Part shown: positions 13,645 through 26,164 of the stretch, one piece after another
How the letters are laid out: each line of letters begins with the position of its first letter
Position numbering within the stretch: position 1 is the stretch's first letter
DNA from: Diospyros lotus
Taxonomy: Eukaryota; Streptophyta; Magnoliopsida; Ericales; Ebenaceae
Direction of reading: 5' to 3'
Length of the DNA: 64,000 bases
Assembly: GCF_014633365.1 (NCBI RefSeq)
Contig: NC_068341.1
Span: 19,388,339 to 19,452,338, forward strand
Notes under the pieces: generated by a model
The model's input: only the letters and a program-made list of their open reading frames with translations
Databases searched by the model: none
What the model was told of the DNA's origin: nothing
Translations under genes and position numbers: made by a program

Positions 13645-13867
13645 AGAGGGCAACTCCTCCTCCTCCTCCTGCTGCTGCTGCTCCTGTGCAGTCAAGGGCT
13701 GAAAAAATAAAAATACATGAACGGAAATGGATGGATGGTGAATTCCGAGGGTTTTATGAATGAAGATAGATGGGTGTGTGGTGAATTTATTAGTTATTCC
13801 TCTGGCTCTGGGGATCTCAGGTCCAACAAGAAATTAAACTAAAGCACAAGGAAATTGAATTGGGGAT

Positions 13868-13882
13868 TTATTTATAAATAAA
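13868..13882 (-). promoter_or_regulatory. Possible TATA box of the GT-2 gene
   Basis: On the minus strand TTATTTATAAATAAAT lies about 230 bases upstream of the chosen start codon, leaving room for a normal leader. AT-rich DNA gives such words by chance, so this is tentative. Confidence 0.3.
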
Positions 13883-16631
13883 GAAGCAAGTAAAATATAA
13901 AAATAAAAACCACCCCAAGATTAATTCTCTTCTTCTTCTTTTTTTTTTTTATTTAATTAGCTGTGGAATCTTTGATCTTTTTCTTTGCTTTCTCTTTCTG
14001 TTGAAAAGTTTTAAAGCATAGCAGAAGGGTCACTTGGGCTGTCTCAGTAATAATGAGAGAGAAGCCCACAGAAAGATTAATAAATTATAAAACAAATATA
14101 ATACATTTATTGATTTGAATAATATTAAAAGGATGAGAAGTCTTTTCATAATTCATATGAATTTCTTAAAAAATTGACTTCCATGTCGGCTTCTGCAGTC
14201 ACTACTATTAGCTAAATCTAAATGTATGTCCAGATTTACCTAATATTTTAAATTATAATATTAAGATTTTTTCCCCAAAAATAAGGCAATAATTACCATA
14301 AAAACTTATCGTCTTTATTTTATGATTTTTCATTTTTGTATATGTTAATCTATTAGATTACCATTCAACATTTCATCTCATCTCACCTACCAAAATTGTT
14401 CTTATAGAATTTCTTTTTCAATAAAACGTTACTGCCAGATAAATTCTCCAAGACCCTTTAAGTCCATAGATATCATTAAATTGGAAATTTGTATATATTG
14501 AACTGCAAATACACAGACAGAAAGAGAGAGAGAGATGCAAATGGAGAGGATGGTGATAACATGGTTTTTGTCTGTCCAGCTAAATATAGTTAAAGGCCGG
14601 CCCATGTAGGTCACCTTTGCCTTTTGGGGGACTTTTGGATTTCAGTGAACGCTGGCTGGGGCTGGCTTCGGTCACACGCCCCCCCCCCCCCAAATTACAC
14701 TTTTACCCCTAACATGCATCCCATCTTATTATTCATAAATCGTGGATGCCCGGTGACATGCCGCCACCCGCACCTCTAATTTTTTTTTTATTTATTTATT
14801 TATTGCCCAAATAAAATAAAAATTATCCCACAGTTTATTTTCTTCTCTTCTGCTAATTCACTTTTGCTCTTTTCCCGAAGTGCCCTCCGCTTAGGGGCTA
14901 ATTAAACCTCGCTTACTTGAGTTATCAACCTCTAGTCTTGGCATTTATTGGGAGCCACTGTGGCTCCCTTTGTGCCACGACGGCAAACAGGCCCGACTGC
15001 GGCTTCTAACAAGTCATGATAATTTATTTTATTATTAATTAATAGAATTTTGTAATATACATAATAATAGACCATAGCATTATTGAATTTCAAGTCTTAA
15101 ATTTCATTTTTATATAAGTCATAATTTCTGTGTCTGTATGATATTATAATTTTACTAGGTAAAAAAAAAAAAAGATAATAATTTATATATAATCTTCAAA
15201 ATCAATGATGTTATTAATTTTTTTTATTATGTAAAAAAGGAAATTGTTGTTAAACTGGTGCTAATTAAAAGAATGAATTTTTGGGTGGGGCCAAGGTTGA
15301 ATTATGCTTTGTGTTAGATGTAGGTCTTTGTTATTAGGCGAAATCATTTATGAGGAGAACTAAATGGTGACAAATTCAGTTAGGGTGACACCTACCTTAA
15401 TAAATGGCACGGAATTGTGTATGCTTTTAAGATCAATTCTAATTTGAATTATTCAAAAATGGAGGGGCCATGCCCACGAGCGAGGCCCATGACATTTTGG
15501 GAGCTTCTAAGCACTAAACAGCAGGACACTCATATTTATACTTTTTGTTAAATTTTAAGAATCATTCACCCTTTTATATTAATCGAATCCAACATTATAT
15601 ATATGTCGAATAAAAATATAAGATTTTAAATCAATCACTAAATTATTTACACATTATAAATAATTGGTGAGTGACACGTGGATGAGTACTGTTGAAAATA
15701 GTTTTCAAATATTTTATGGTAGGTACGTAGTTGATCTTATTTTTATTTTTAAATATATATATATATAATTTGAAATAAACCCCCCATGACCCTTAAAAGA
15801 GTTTGAAAGCAAGAAAATAATGGTTCCAAATGTGAAAGATATTTTTGATTGAAGAAACCCAAAAATAATGGTGTTTTATGGGTTGCGTAAGCTGCCAAAT
15901 TACCCTAAACCTAGCTGTGGGGTCAAGAAAGTATATATAATAAGTATAAACGACGGGCCCATTAATAAATAATGCAAAAAAGAGGGACCCAATCGGCTAT
16001 TAAATGAACAAGCTGTCAATAAATCGTCAAGGAACAGTGCCATTGGTAATACGGCAAGCCTTTCCACCTCATGATTTCAATCATCTAATCCCAACGTGGT
16101 GATTGTGAATCTTTTAACTGTTAAAAGTTTTTTAAGAAAAAAAAAAATTGAAGTATACGTACTTTATCTTAAAATTTATGGTCAATTAATTTAAGGGTTA
16201 ATTCGGTTAGCATGGTGTAGAATAAAATAAATTAATATACAAAAAATATTTTACATTTATATAAATAGAATAATAAATAAAATGGGAAATAAATAATAAA
16301 TAAATAAATTTAAGGAGGGGTTGGGAAAAACAATCGGTCCCGTGATATTTTGTTTGCGAGACGACTTAAAAAAGAGTATTTTAATAACTTGAACAAACTT
16401 TAAAGAAAACATTTTTGTAAATAGTGAGGAGTGAGGGAGGGAGGGAGGAGGTTTAAGATAACAAGCAGCCTTAGGTAACCAACCAAAGAAAATGGGTATC
16501 ATAATAATACAATCATGATGTAAGTTACATAGTGGTGTACAGTAGATGAATGATGAAGTGACAACACTGGACGTGAAACGCACAATTGTCTGAATTTTGA
16601 AGAGAGACGTGTATTTTCTTTGTTTGTGGAC

Positions 16632-16654
16632 GGGAGGGAGGGAGGGAGGGAGGG
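16632..16654. repeat. (GGGA)n microsatellite
   Basis: Five to six uninterrupted GGGA/GGAG units; the shortest loops possible for a G-quadruplex on the plus strand. Confidence 0.9.
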
Positions 16655-16870
16655 ATTCAAATATTTATTTATTTTTTTGTTAAAACACCGATCACGGAAG
16701 GGCAAAATAGGGAACTTGGTTTGCTTGCCTTACAAAACTTGATTTACTACTACTACTACTACTATTACTTTGTTGCTTCGCTGGCCGCCTCCGCATCCGA
16801 TTCTCTCTCGTCATTTTTCTTTTCTTTTTTTTTTTATTTTATTGTTTTACAGCTAGAATTATTATCATCA

Positions 16871-16902
<32 letters not shown>

Positions 16903-19810
16903 CAGATTATTCCAAAACTGATCTCAAGAAAAAAAAATATTTTGTTAATTAAAAAATAAGGGTGGAAATGCCAGCTGGCGGTGTATTTAATTTGGGAAAA
17001 TGAAGGGTTCACGTGGAATCTGAAAGCCCACTTAGATTAGGCTCTGAATTTGATGGGGGATTTGGGGTTAAATAATTGTGGGTTAATGGTAATTAATGAT
17101 CGGTGGGCCAGTTTGTTTGCCGCCCGATCCTATGATTGATGAGGGTAGGGTCCCATATAAGAAATATATATATATATATATTTAATTAATTTGCACCTCA
17201 GTCACAATATTCATATGCCTGCGTGTAATGTATTAACCATCTCCTAAAAATAAACTGCTTATCGGTCGCATATTATAATAATAATAATTACGTAAAGTTT
17301 TAACACGGTCGAGATAATTAAAATTTTTTATCAAATAATTTTAATTAAAAGGAAAAGGAAATGAAATGAAATGAAATGAAAATTGATTGGATACAGGTTG
17401 ACGCAACGCAATGTTGTTGGTGCTTAGGGGGATGAGCCACTTGCGTGTGGTGGGACCCAATCTGTAAGAATTTGTTATGGAGGATTACAGTGATGATTCG
17501 GTTGGAACAGGCTGTGAGGGAGAATGTGCCAAAGGGGTGGGCTGCTGCCCTCACCTCACCTCACCTCTCCTCCCCCCTTTGGCTTCCAGTTCTCCTCTTC
17601 TTCTCCCTCAGACAGAATATGATATCATTTTCCAGCTCTCTTTTACAGCCCACCACCAAGGCGCCAATACCATTTCGGCCACCGCTCCCCAAAACTAATT
17701 TCCAAAATACCAGCCACCAGCTTGTATCGCGTATTTGATTCCTACCTACAACCTCAAGCGCGTCCAATTTTTACTTTTAATCTTCTTTTATTTTATAATA
17801 ATAATAATAAATCCATGCATGGTCTCAGACAGAACATTATGTGTATGTGTATGTGTATCTGATTCAAAAAGTGTCTTTAAATCAAAAATATTAATTAATC
17901 ATCATAGTGTTTATTTAAGTAATTTAAAATTAGAAGACATCAAAATATACAAGTTTGGAGAGAGAGAGAGAGTGGATATATATATCATACATTTTAATTA
18001 GTAGGGGATTAATGACGTTATTAACCAAATTTTACCAACATATATATATATATATATAGATCTAATTAATTAAAAATAAAACATAAATATTTTAAAAAAA
18101 TTTAACTTGGAATTTTATAGTTAGTTAAAATGTATATATAGGATAGATTCGGGTTAAATATTATATATGCCGGATGAAAATTGAAGCAACTGGGGTGAAG
18201 TGTGGGGCCCTGGTGACACGGACCAATATTAGCTGTCTGATCTAACCTTTCTTTGCTGGCCCCTCTCTGAAAGTTACATCTGGATACAAAAAAAAAAAAA
18301 AAAAAAAAGGTTGATAAGAACATGGTAGCCGTAGCCATGTGGAATTAAAATTTAATCATGTGTCGTCCCATGTGAATTAATTAGTACTCTACTCTCCATT
18401 TAATCTTCCTTAATTACAAAATTTCTTTATATTAACGTAATTACGATATATCTATCTATAATTATAAGCTACTACTACTTTCTTTAATTTGTTGTTTTCA
18501 CTATTTAATATGTATTTATTTATTAGCGAATCGTATCAATGCATATACATTGCGTGCAATTAACAGTTGATGTAGAGAAAGACTTGACAAGAAGAAGAAG
18601 AAGAAGAAGAAAATGCCATCATGCTAGCAATGCTTGCTAGCCATGTGAATTTAATTAAAATTAGATCCAGCGTCACCCATGTGGGCCATTAATAATAATT
18701 ATTAGTATAATTAATTCTTGTACGTAGTAGCCTAGGTTATTTTTATAAATATTCATTCTAATTTAATTACTTAATAGTATTTTGTATTTGTATGATTGAT
18801 TTAATTAGACAAACACAGTACCTACGTTTTCACTTAATAATTAATTAGGTTCAATTGTTTTTGAAGAAAAAAATATATATAAAAAAACGCCAGACACTAA
18901 AAATAAACTGCATGGAGAGTACTTGAAACAAATAGTTCAAATCAAAATCGATCATCACGATTGATCAGCTGTCTAAATGATTATATAATAATAATAATAA
19001 ATATTGAAGAAAATGACTTGTAAAAGTTAATAACGACATGTTATGATTATAAAATCTTACAAAATTATCATTTTTCATTAGTAAATGATATGTTCTTCGT
19101 AAAAGGTTTAAAGTGAAGTCATAAGTCAATTGGTATATTGTTAACAATATTGTCATGATTCTCTAGACTTAATCAAGCAAGTTAATTATTTTAAAAAATA
19201 TTAACATCTCCCTTAGGGGGGGGGGGGTTCAAATATACAACCATAATTCATCTGAGTCTTTCCTGGACCTAGAGAAATAGAAGCTGCCCCCAAGTTATAT
19301 GTGTGTGTAGTGTATAAAGAAAATGATGGGGACAAATGGAGATCGAAGGGTTTGTGGGATGGAGTGGTAATTAAGTTATGGGTCCAAAGGCATGTCATGG
19401 CATTGGATGCATGTGTGGTGCAGTAGGGATTTAAATGCACGTTCACCACGTTAGGAGACACCGAAAAACAATTAAAATCCAACGGTGGTTGGGTTGGGTT
19501 GGGTTGGGTTGGAGACACTGTTCATTTAATCTTAAATCTTTTTTTGTGGGCCCTTAATTTAATGGAAATATATATATATATATCCACTTATATGGTAGAC
19601 AAATTATTCTTCTTCGTCACCGTCACAGTGTCAATGCCCTCAATTATTATTATTATTATTATTATTCAATACATATATTCGTATCATGCAAATCTATGAA
19701 TCACCAGAATAATTAGCTAGGAATAAGCATCACAACAATAATACAACTTCAAATTCTAATAATGTATATATATATATATCAGACACGGTTTTAAATTAGT
19801 CGATAATGTT

Positions 19811-19847
19811 TGGGTTTGGGGTATGGGTAGGGGTAGGGGTAGGGTTA
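19811..19847. repeat. G-rich telomere-like tract
   Basis: The tract is built of GGGTA/GGGGTA units ending GGGTTAG, with at least five G3 runs at 2-3 base spacing. It resembles degenerate telomeric repeats and fits a G-quadruplex pattern, but it is not the plant TTTAGGG repeat itself. A second tract of four GGGTT units lies 300 bases upstream at 19490-19513. Confidence 0.6.
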
Positions 19848-22257
19848 GTGGTATCAATAATGTCGATCGGGGGCACGTTCCCCTTCACTGAAATGGGGGA
19901 AAAGGGGAATTGGTTGTATGTTTTATAAAGGGAACCACTTCTTCCTAGCTCACATTAGAGAATTAGGATTAATTTCTTATTCTATTTCTTATAAAGTATT
20001 TCAAGTATTTTTTATCCCCCCCCCCACCCACCCCTAGCTAAGAATTTAAAAAATCTTTTATTAGCACCCAAAAATAAAAAATATAATTTCATTTACACCC
20101 AAAAGATAAAAATAATATCTTGTTAACACCCTAAACAAACTATATATAATTTTATTAATTAGCACCTAAAAAGTAAAATGAAATAATAATATCTATTAAA
20201 TTATTTTCTCCATTCCATTCAATAGCATGCATACTAAACATAGTAAAATGAAATAATTATTTCGTTACTAATTATTAATGTACCCCCAACATAGCACAAA
20301 AATAGAATCTGAAACTAAAGACTTTTGTTAATAAAAATTTTTAATATATATGAGACTAATTAAGGGTGCATCAACAATGATAGCAATAACGAAAATTTAC
20401 TTTACTTTATTTTTCTGTCCTCATCCTCTTATCCCTTTGCTCTACCCACCCGTATTCATACAAACAATTTGAAGCTCTAATTTTATTCAATTAAAGGAAT
20501 ATATATATATATATATATATTTTAGAGGTAAATTTTAAATAAATATAAATTTTTGTAGATTTATTTTTAAATTGAGATCATGGATTCCAAACTTCTATTT
20601 TTAGTGTTTAAAAAGAGTTGAAGGGAATTATTAAAATTTAAAAAAATTGACTGGAATTTAAAAATTTAGTAATATCAACTGTAGTGCTGCTTCTTACTCT
20701 ACTCTACTCTAGAATTTACATAAAATAAAAAAATATTTATGAAGTACATATAGATTAGATATGGATTCAGAGTCTTATACCCATCATCTCATCACCTTTA
20801 AGATTTGTCATTGTGTTAGTGATTTTTTTTTTTATAATTTTTAATTCTTAAAGTAATGGACTTATATTAAATTATAAATGAAAAAATTTAAATTAAATTT
20901 GTAATATAAAATATTATAGTTTTTTTTTTTTTTTTTTAATTTAAGTTGGGCTGACTGGGCAAGTGAGGTCTAGCCAAGCTTTTTCCCAGACGAGGCTGCA
21001 GGCCTAACCCTGTTGAGTCCAACTCAACCTTAATTACTTAGTAAGACAGGCTAGGCTAAGGAGGCCCACAGACTGCCCTGCCCGATGACCATTTAACAAC
21101 ACTTAAGTAATTCCCCTCCCCTGGTATATAAGGAAGAGATGCCAAGCTAGCTATCATCCCCATTAAGAGTTATGATTTAAAAATAGCGTCGTCAGTTATG
21201 AGGATTGGATTGGTAGTTAGTAGTTGTACGAGTATGAGTGGGTCGGGGGGGGGGGTCTTCGTGCTTGAGACTTTTTTAAGTTTCAAATTGCCAAACCCCA
21301 CTCTCCTTGCAACCGCAAATGGCTCGTACAAATTAAAGAAACAAATAAAAAAAGGTCAATAAAAACTCCTATTCACATGGGGTTTAAGTCCAATAACAAA
21401 GACACGGGTGCGTGCATAAGTGGCTCTTAAAGTGGTTTGAGCCAATTGCTAGCTTAAAACACTTGCGGTTCCGCTCAATAACTGCAACTCCACTCTCCAG
21501 CCTTTTCCTTAGTCAGTGTCTCAATCCTTCTCTTTCATTTAGTCATGATAAGCCTAAGCATTCCCCGCAATATATCCGTCATCATAGAAATTAGTAGTAC
21601 ACTCCTGGAATGGAACCTCCACCATTAACAATGATTTTTGTGTCAACTTGTAAGAGAAAAGAAGGCATATAAAAAAGTGGGAACCCTCGTGCATTCATTG
21701 GGAATGGAAAGCGCTGTTTGCTAAAATCTAATACCCCCTCCCTATTTGATTTTTCCAAAGGTCTCTTTCTAGTTAATTTCCTGAATTCCCCAGACCCCAG
21801 CCAATACCTCGTTTGCTATATATTGTGACAGACAGACAGACAGACGCACAAAAGTAAATGTGACAGTTTAAAAAACCATTAGAGGAGAAGGTGCCAGTTA
21901 AATTAGGAAGCGCGGATAGGTACAGAATACGATCAAATCCAAAGGATCTTAATAAAATCATCAAATTTTAAGGACAAGCGAGGCAATGTAGTGTAATTGG
22001 AGAGAGAGCGCCCAGTTGGGTTAGGTGACATTCGGTTTTATTGCGTTTCATACGCTCATTGCGGAATCTAGATGACACTGGTATTGTCACAATCAATCAA
22101 GGAACTACCTCTGAAAAAGGAAACCTATTATCATGCAATAACCACCTAAAGCAAAGAAGCTCAAAGGTAGGTAGTATTAGCCAGCCGATACAAGGTACTC
22201 CGCCTCTATGTTGGAACGGAAAACAACTATTCATTTTTTCAACGATGGATATGCCAA

Positions 22258-22912
22258 CTAATTAATTATAAGAAGCAATATCCAGTAGGGCAAAGATAAA
22301 AGTAGGATCACCTCCCCAGTGGGCATTTCAATAGACTTGTAATGGTTAGAGACTAGAGAGGCGACACCATAAGAATGTTGGCTAGGGAAAGTCACAATCA
22401 TATAAATCAAAATAACTAATCGTCCATACAAAATGACATCAGTTAAGAGCTCAACACTACTGGGAAAAAGATTAACATTCATTTCTAGAGGTCGCTCAAT
22501 AGTTCTGCCATTTGTTAGACTTACACATGATAAGATTTCAGGGGTATACTTATCCTGTGAAATTTAGTAGCTAGCCATCGCCTAGAAATAATTGAGAGAT
22601 CCCAAATCCTTCATCTTAAACTCTTGGCTAAGATTGTTAGAGTGCAGGAATGTCACGAACATCACCTCTGGCAATAACCATACTGTCAACATAAAGCAAA
22701 AGAAGACATATACTGAGCAATAAAGCAATAAAAGGAAAAAAAAAAAAAGCATAATCATAAGCACTAGAGTAAACCCCTGCTGGGGCAGCATAAAATTGCA
22801 TACCATCGTCTCCCAAACCTCTGCATCTTCCATAGCAAGGGGATGCACTTGCTATGCTACATGATGAGATTGTAGCTTCATCTGAGATGGGTTTTCGTAG
22901 GTTCTTAGTCAA
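22258..22912 (-). pseudogene. Copia reverse transcriptase/RNase H remnant
   Basis: Scattered over shifted minus-strand frames are pieces typical of Copia pol: LLLYVDSMVIARGDV (the YVDD catalytic box, here with the second Asp changed to Ser), LSQEFKMKDLGSLNYF, and further on a degraded block ending near a Copia 'LYGRLVILIYM' motif (normally LYRQLVGSLIYL). Frames are interrupted several times and the catalytic box is mutated, so it cannot be active. No LTRs were found around it. Confidence 0.75.
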
Positions 22913-23499
22913 ATGGAAAGATCGTCTAGATTTAAATGGTTCGCTAAAGAAAACTTTTGACTCTTTGATCTAGAATTTTGATTCTTTGATCTAGAACTCT
23001 TGGAGTAGTACTTGAAGCCCAAGTTGTCAGACTCAAGTTTGTTTCAGCCAAGGGAGAATGATGGAGGACCTTAAGGCTAGAGATATTAGGAAAGTTTACT
23101 CTAGGCATAAACTGAGAATTAGCAGATTAGTATACTTTGTTTTGTTTCTTAATTAGTCATTTATTTATTTCTTTAATTTTAATTATTTACTCTTTCAAAA
23201 TAGGGTTTGTTAACACCCTATAAAAACCTCTCTAGTATGATTTTGTTTCTGGTTCTACATTAGAATGATTGCTCCACTTACAATACAAAATGCAAAATGC
23301 TATAAATCTCTCAAGAAATGCATTCTGGAATTTCTTCTGGCACTACATCTCTCAATTTTTGAAGGAGGGACTGCATAAAACTTAAGAGGCTATGCATATA
23401 TATATCACAATGAAAAGCAGCTCCTTGTCATCAGTGTGATTAACCTCCTCTTCATTCTCAGCTTTCAAAAACTTCTTTCTCGTCTTCACTTTCCTTCTC

Positions 23500-24592
23500 T
23501 TCCTCAACAAGAGTAATCACTCTTTGATTTTTGGTCAATCAGCAGCAATATGTCTAAATCCTTGGCATCTAAAGCATTGAGGAGAGTTAGAAGTAGAAGA
23601 CACTTGACAAGAACCCTTATTTTTGGGCAATAAGCAGCAAAATGTCTAAATCCTTGGCATCTAAAGCATTGAGGAGAGTTAGAAGTAGAAGAAACTTGAC
23701 AAGAACCCTTCATCTTGTTGCCAGATTTGTAACTAGAAGGCTTTGAACCATAGTGCGATTAGAAGTTGATACACTCCCTGCTTAATAGTGCTTGCTTGAT
23801 TGGAAAATTTCAACCTGCTTCCATGACCTCATTGAGTTGTTTCTACACCTTGATGGCTAATTTTTGCACATCATTGCATGACAATAAGCGTGTAAATCTG
23901 TAACTGAACCACATTTTTGATTTCTCGGTAGAGTCCACCAAGATATCGAACAATCATTTGTTCTTCAGGCTCATTAATTTCACAATCAGCAAATATTCAA
24001 ATTCATTATTAACTTCTACTGTCATTTCTCTTTGCCGCAAACTATGGAGTTTGAGAAAAATCTCAGTGATAGTTCTCTGGTGGAAGCTTTCTTTTGAGCT
24101 CATTCTTTTCGTCTTCTGCCAAGTGACAATTTTATTCTTTCCTTCTCACATTTGTCACTTCTTGAGATTCTCCCACCATATTGAAGCACGCTTCTTCAAC
24201 TTAATTGCCACTAACTTCACCTTCACATGGTCATCCACATCCTGGCAATCAAAAATTCTTGCAATTGCATTCAATCAATCCCCTCAAATACAGGAATCTC
24301 AATCATACTTTTAAGAATTTCGATAGAAGAGTCCATTCCTTTAACCATGATGATTAGGACAATCCTCATCTCTTCATGCTTGATTACAAGCACTGGGGAA
24401 AGGATTGATCTCCTCCTCATTGCTAGATGAACTGGAGTCAGAATCATGAGATAACCAACATGCCGAAGAGCTGCCAGAGTTGTTGCACTTGTCCCCTTAA
24501 CTCATCATCTTGGCATTCTGCATGTCTAGTTCACAAGCTGGTGGCTCAAGAACATTGGCTCCATGATTTTGGCCATGTCCATCCATGACAAA
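23500..24592 (-). pseudogene. Ty3/Gypsy gag remnant
   Basis: Read on the minus strand, the Met-Asp-Gly-His start lies near 24590. Further on comes KLVAIKLKKRASIWWENLKK, the retrotransposon-gag core of Gypsy elements, directly followed by a stop codon. A CCHC zinc knuckle appears as CFRCQGFRHFAAYCP near 23620-23660. Several stops and frame changes intervene. The knuckle region is duplicated in tandem with a 92-bp period (23531-23622 and 23623-23714). No pol domain of the same element follows; downstream is the Copia remnant, so the two are separate fragments. Confidence 0.8.
23531..23714. repeat. 92-bp tandem duplication in the Gypsy gag remnant
   Basis: TGTCTAAATCCTTGGCATCT occurs at 23551 and 23643, and nearly the whole 92-bp unit is repeated with few mismatches. 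It duplicates the region coding for the zinc knuckle. Confidence 0.9.
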
Positions 24593-24599
24593 CCAAGGC

Positions 24600-26160
24600 T
24601 TCAGTAACAATCTTGATGCAGGTGTGGAATCAAATAGAGAAGCAAGTCATGACAATACTAATAGAGTACTCACCCTATGGGTGTAGATCACTGAGTTTTA
24701 GCCAAAGTCGAGAAGAACCCATCTTAGAACACTAGTTTACCCAAATCAAACTTACTTGATCTTTAGTCATGATCACCATAAGATATTTATACCAGTCTTG
24801 GAACAACCATCCAAGAATAGGTAGGATTTCTAAAAGCGAAGTCCCAATGTCAACAAGACAATTCAACCCTGACCAAACTTCCTTGCAACTATATTATATC
24901 AAATATTGATTCTAGAAAGTTTCACAGAAAAATAAAATTTCCATCATTTCAAGGAAGCTCTGAACTCAAGTTGACATGAAGCTCTGACCTCTGGAGTTTC
25001 AAAAATTCATAACTCCCTCTAGGAAAGTCCAATTCATTGTCTAAAGAAAAGGAAACTAAACTGAATACTCTTTCCACCCATATATAACTTGCATTAAAAT
25101 CTATCTTCTTAAATGCCTTTTTAATTTTCAAAATTAATCCAAAATTGGGTTCTCTGCACCTCCTGCAACGGAGTCATTAGTTGCACCTCCAACTGGGCTA
25201 GGCTAATGGAAGACACTCTGGTGTCAGACTTTGCCATTTACTTACTATGTCAAGGACTCTTATGGATAGGCCTTATCCTTGAAAAAATATATGCTACATG
25301 TGCTATGTTTTATTAAGTGTTATCCTTGTGGTTATGGGTTTATCCTTGACAAGACCAATCCTAATTGGAGATTGCTACTGTCCTCTAAGGAATGAATGAC
25401 TCTAGCCCAAGATGGATGATGACCAGATTGCCTCACTCCCTCTCCTTCATTCTGCTACTCTTTTCAGGTTCCTGGATGCCTAATGGGTTTGTTTAGTTTC
25501 ATAGTGACCAATAGATCAAATCAACAATCAACAGATGTCATTATCATAATATTTGAAGTACGTTGGTATAACTGTATATAAGTTAGGACAAGATGAACTA
25601 TCTGTACAGTACTTTTCTGTATGCTTCTTCAAATAAAATTTTTGCCTACAGTCTACTAAATTATGCATATTTTTTCCCATGAAAGCTAAATTCAGTCTTA
25701 TTTCACGAGCCCTCCATGCTACCCTAGGTATAGAAATTTAAAGCAATTGGAGGCTACAATTACAGATCTACTTCCAAGAAAGTTCTATACCCTTCAGAAC
25801 CCAGCCAAGGCTCCCCTGGGAACTAAGTTCTGAACTCAGCCAATAATATTATCGTGCAGAGAACTTTGCCAGAATGTCAACTGTAAAGTTCCCTTCCTAA
25901 GCTGATAATTGCTCTAACTGAGTTGAAGTGTGTGCATTTAGTAATGGGTCATAGTCCTAGAGTTTTTCGTATACTTCTCCAAGAAGGCTTCAATCTACCT
26001 AGATGTGCATTTAGTAATGGGTCATAGTCCTAGAGTTTTTCGTATACTTCTCCAAGAAGGCTTCAATCTACCTAGATGTGTCTGGTGATGATAAACAATA
26101 AATCAAATATAGCTTGAACTGAAACTATGATATTAACAACAAAGTACGAAGGGGACATCT
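24600..26160. other. Non-genic DNA between retroelement fragments
   Basis: No recognisable gene or domain. The only clear structure is an exact 73-bp tandem duplication at 25931-26076. Confidence 0.5.
25931..26076. repeat. 73-bp perfect tandem duplication
   Basis: The unit starting TGTGCATTTAGTAATGGG at 25931 recurs at 26004 without a visible mismatch, implying a recent event. Confidence 0.95.
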
Positions 26161-26164
26161 ATTT

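Larger units (their letters stand above)
13900..22240. other. Non-genic DNA upstream of the GT-2 gene
   Basis: More than 8 kb without a gene I can support. It contains a C run (14679-14692), GGGA repeats (16632-16654), TAC and ATT runs (16744-16765, 16870-16898), an AAG run (18592-18612), G runs (19217-19228, 21246-21255), TA runs, and G3-repeat tracts at 19490-19513 and 19811-19847. Open frames are short and low-complexity. Part of it is presumably the promoter of the GT-2 gene. Confidence 0.6.

Noticed and set aside
13645..13695. N-terminal extension of the GT-2 factor from a TTG codon
   Set aside because: The codon is TTG, not ATG, and family members start at the MLGVS methionine.
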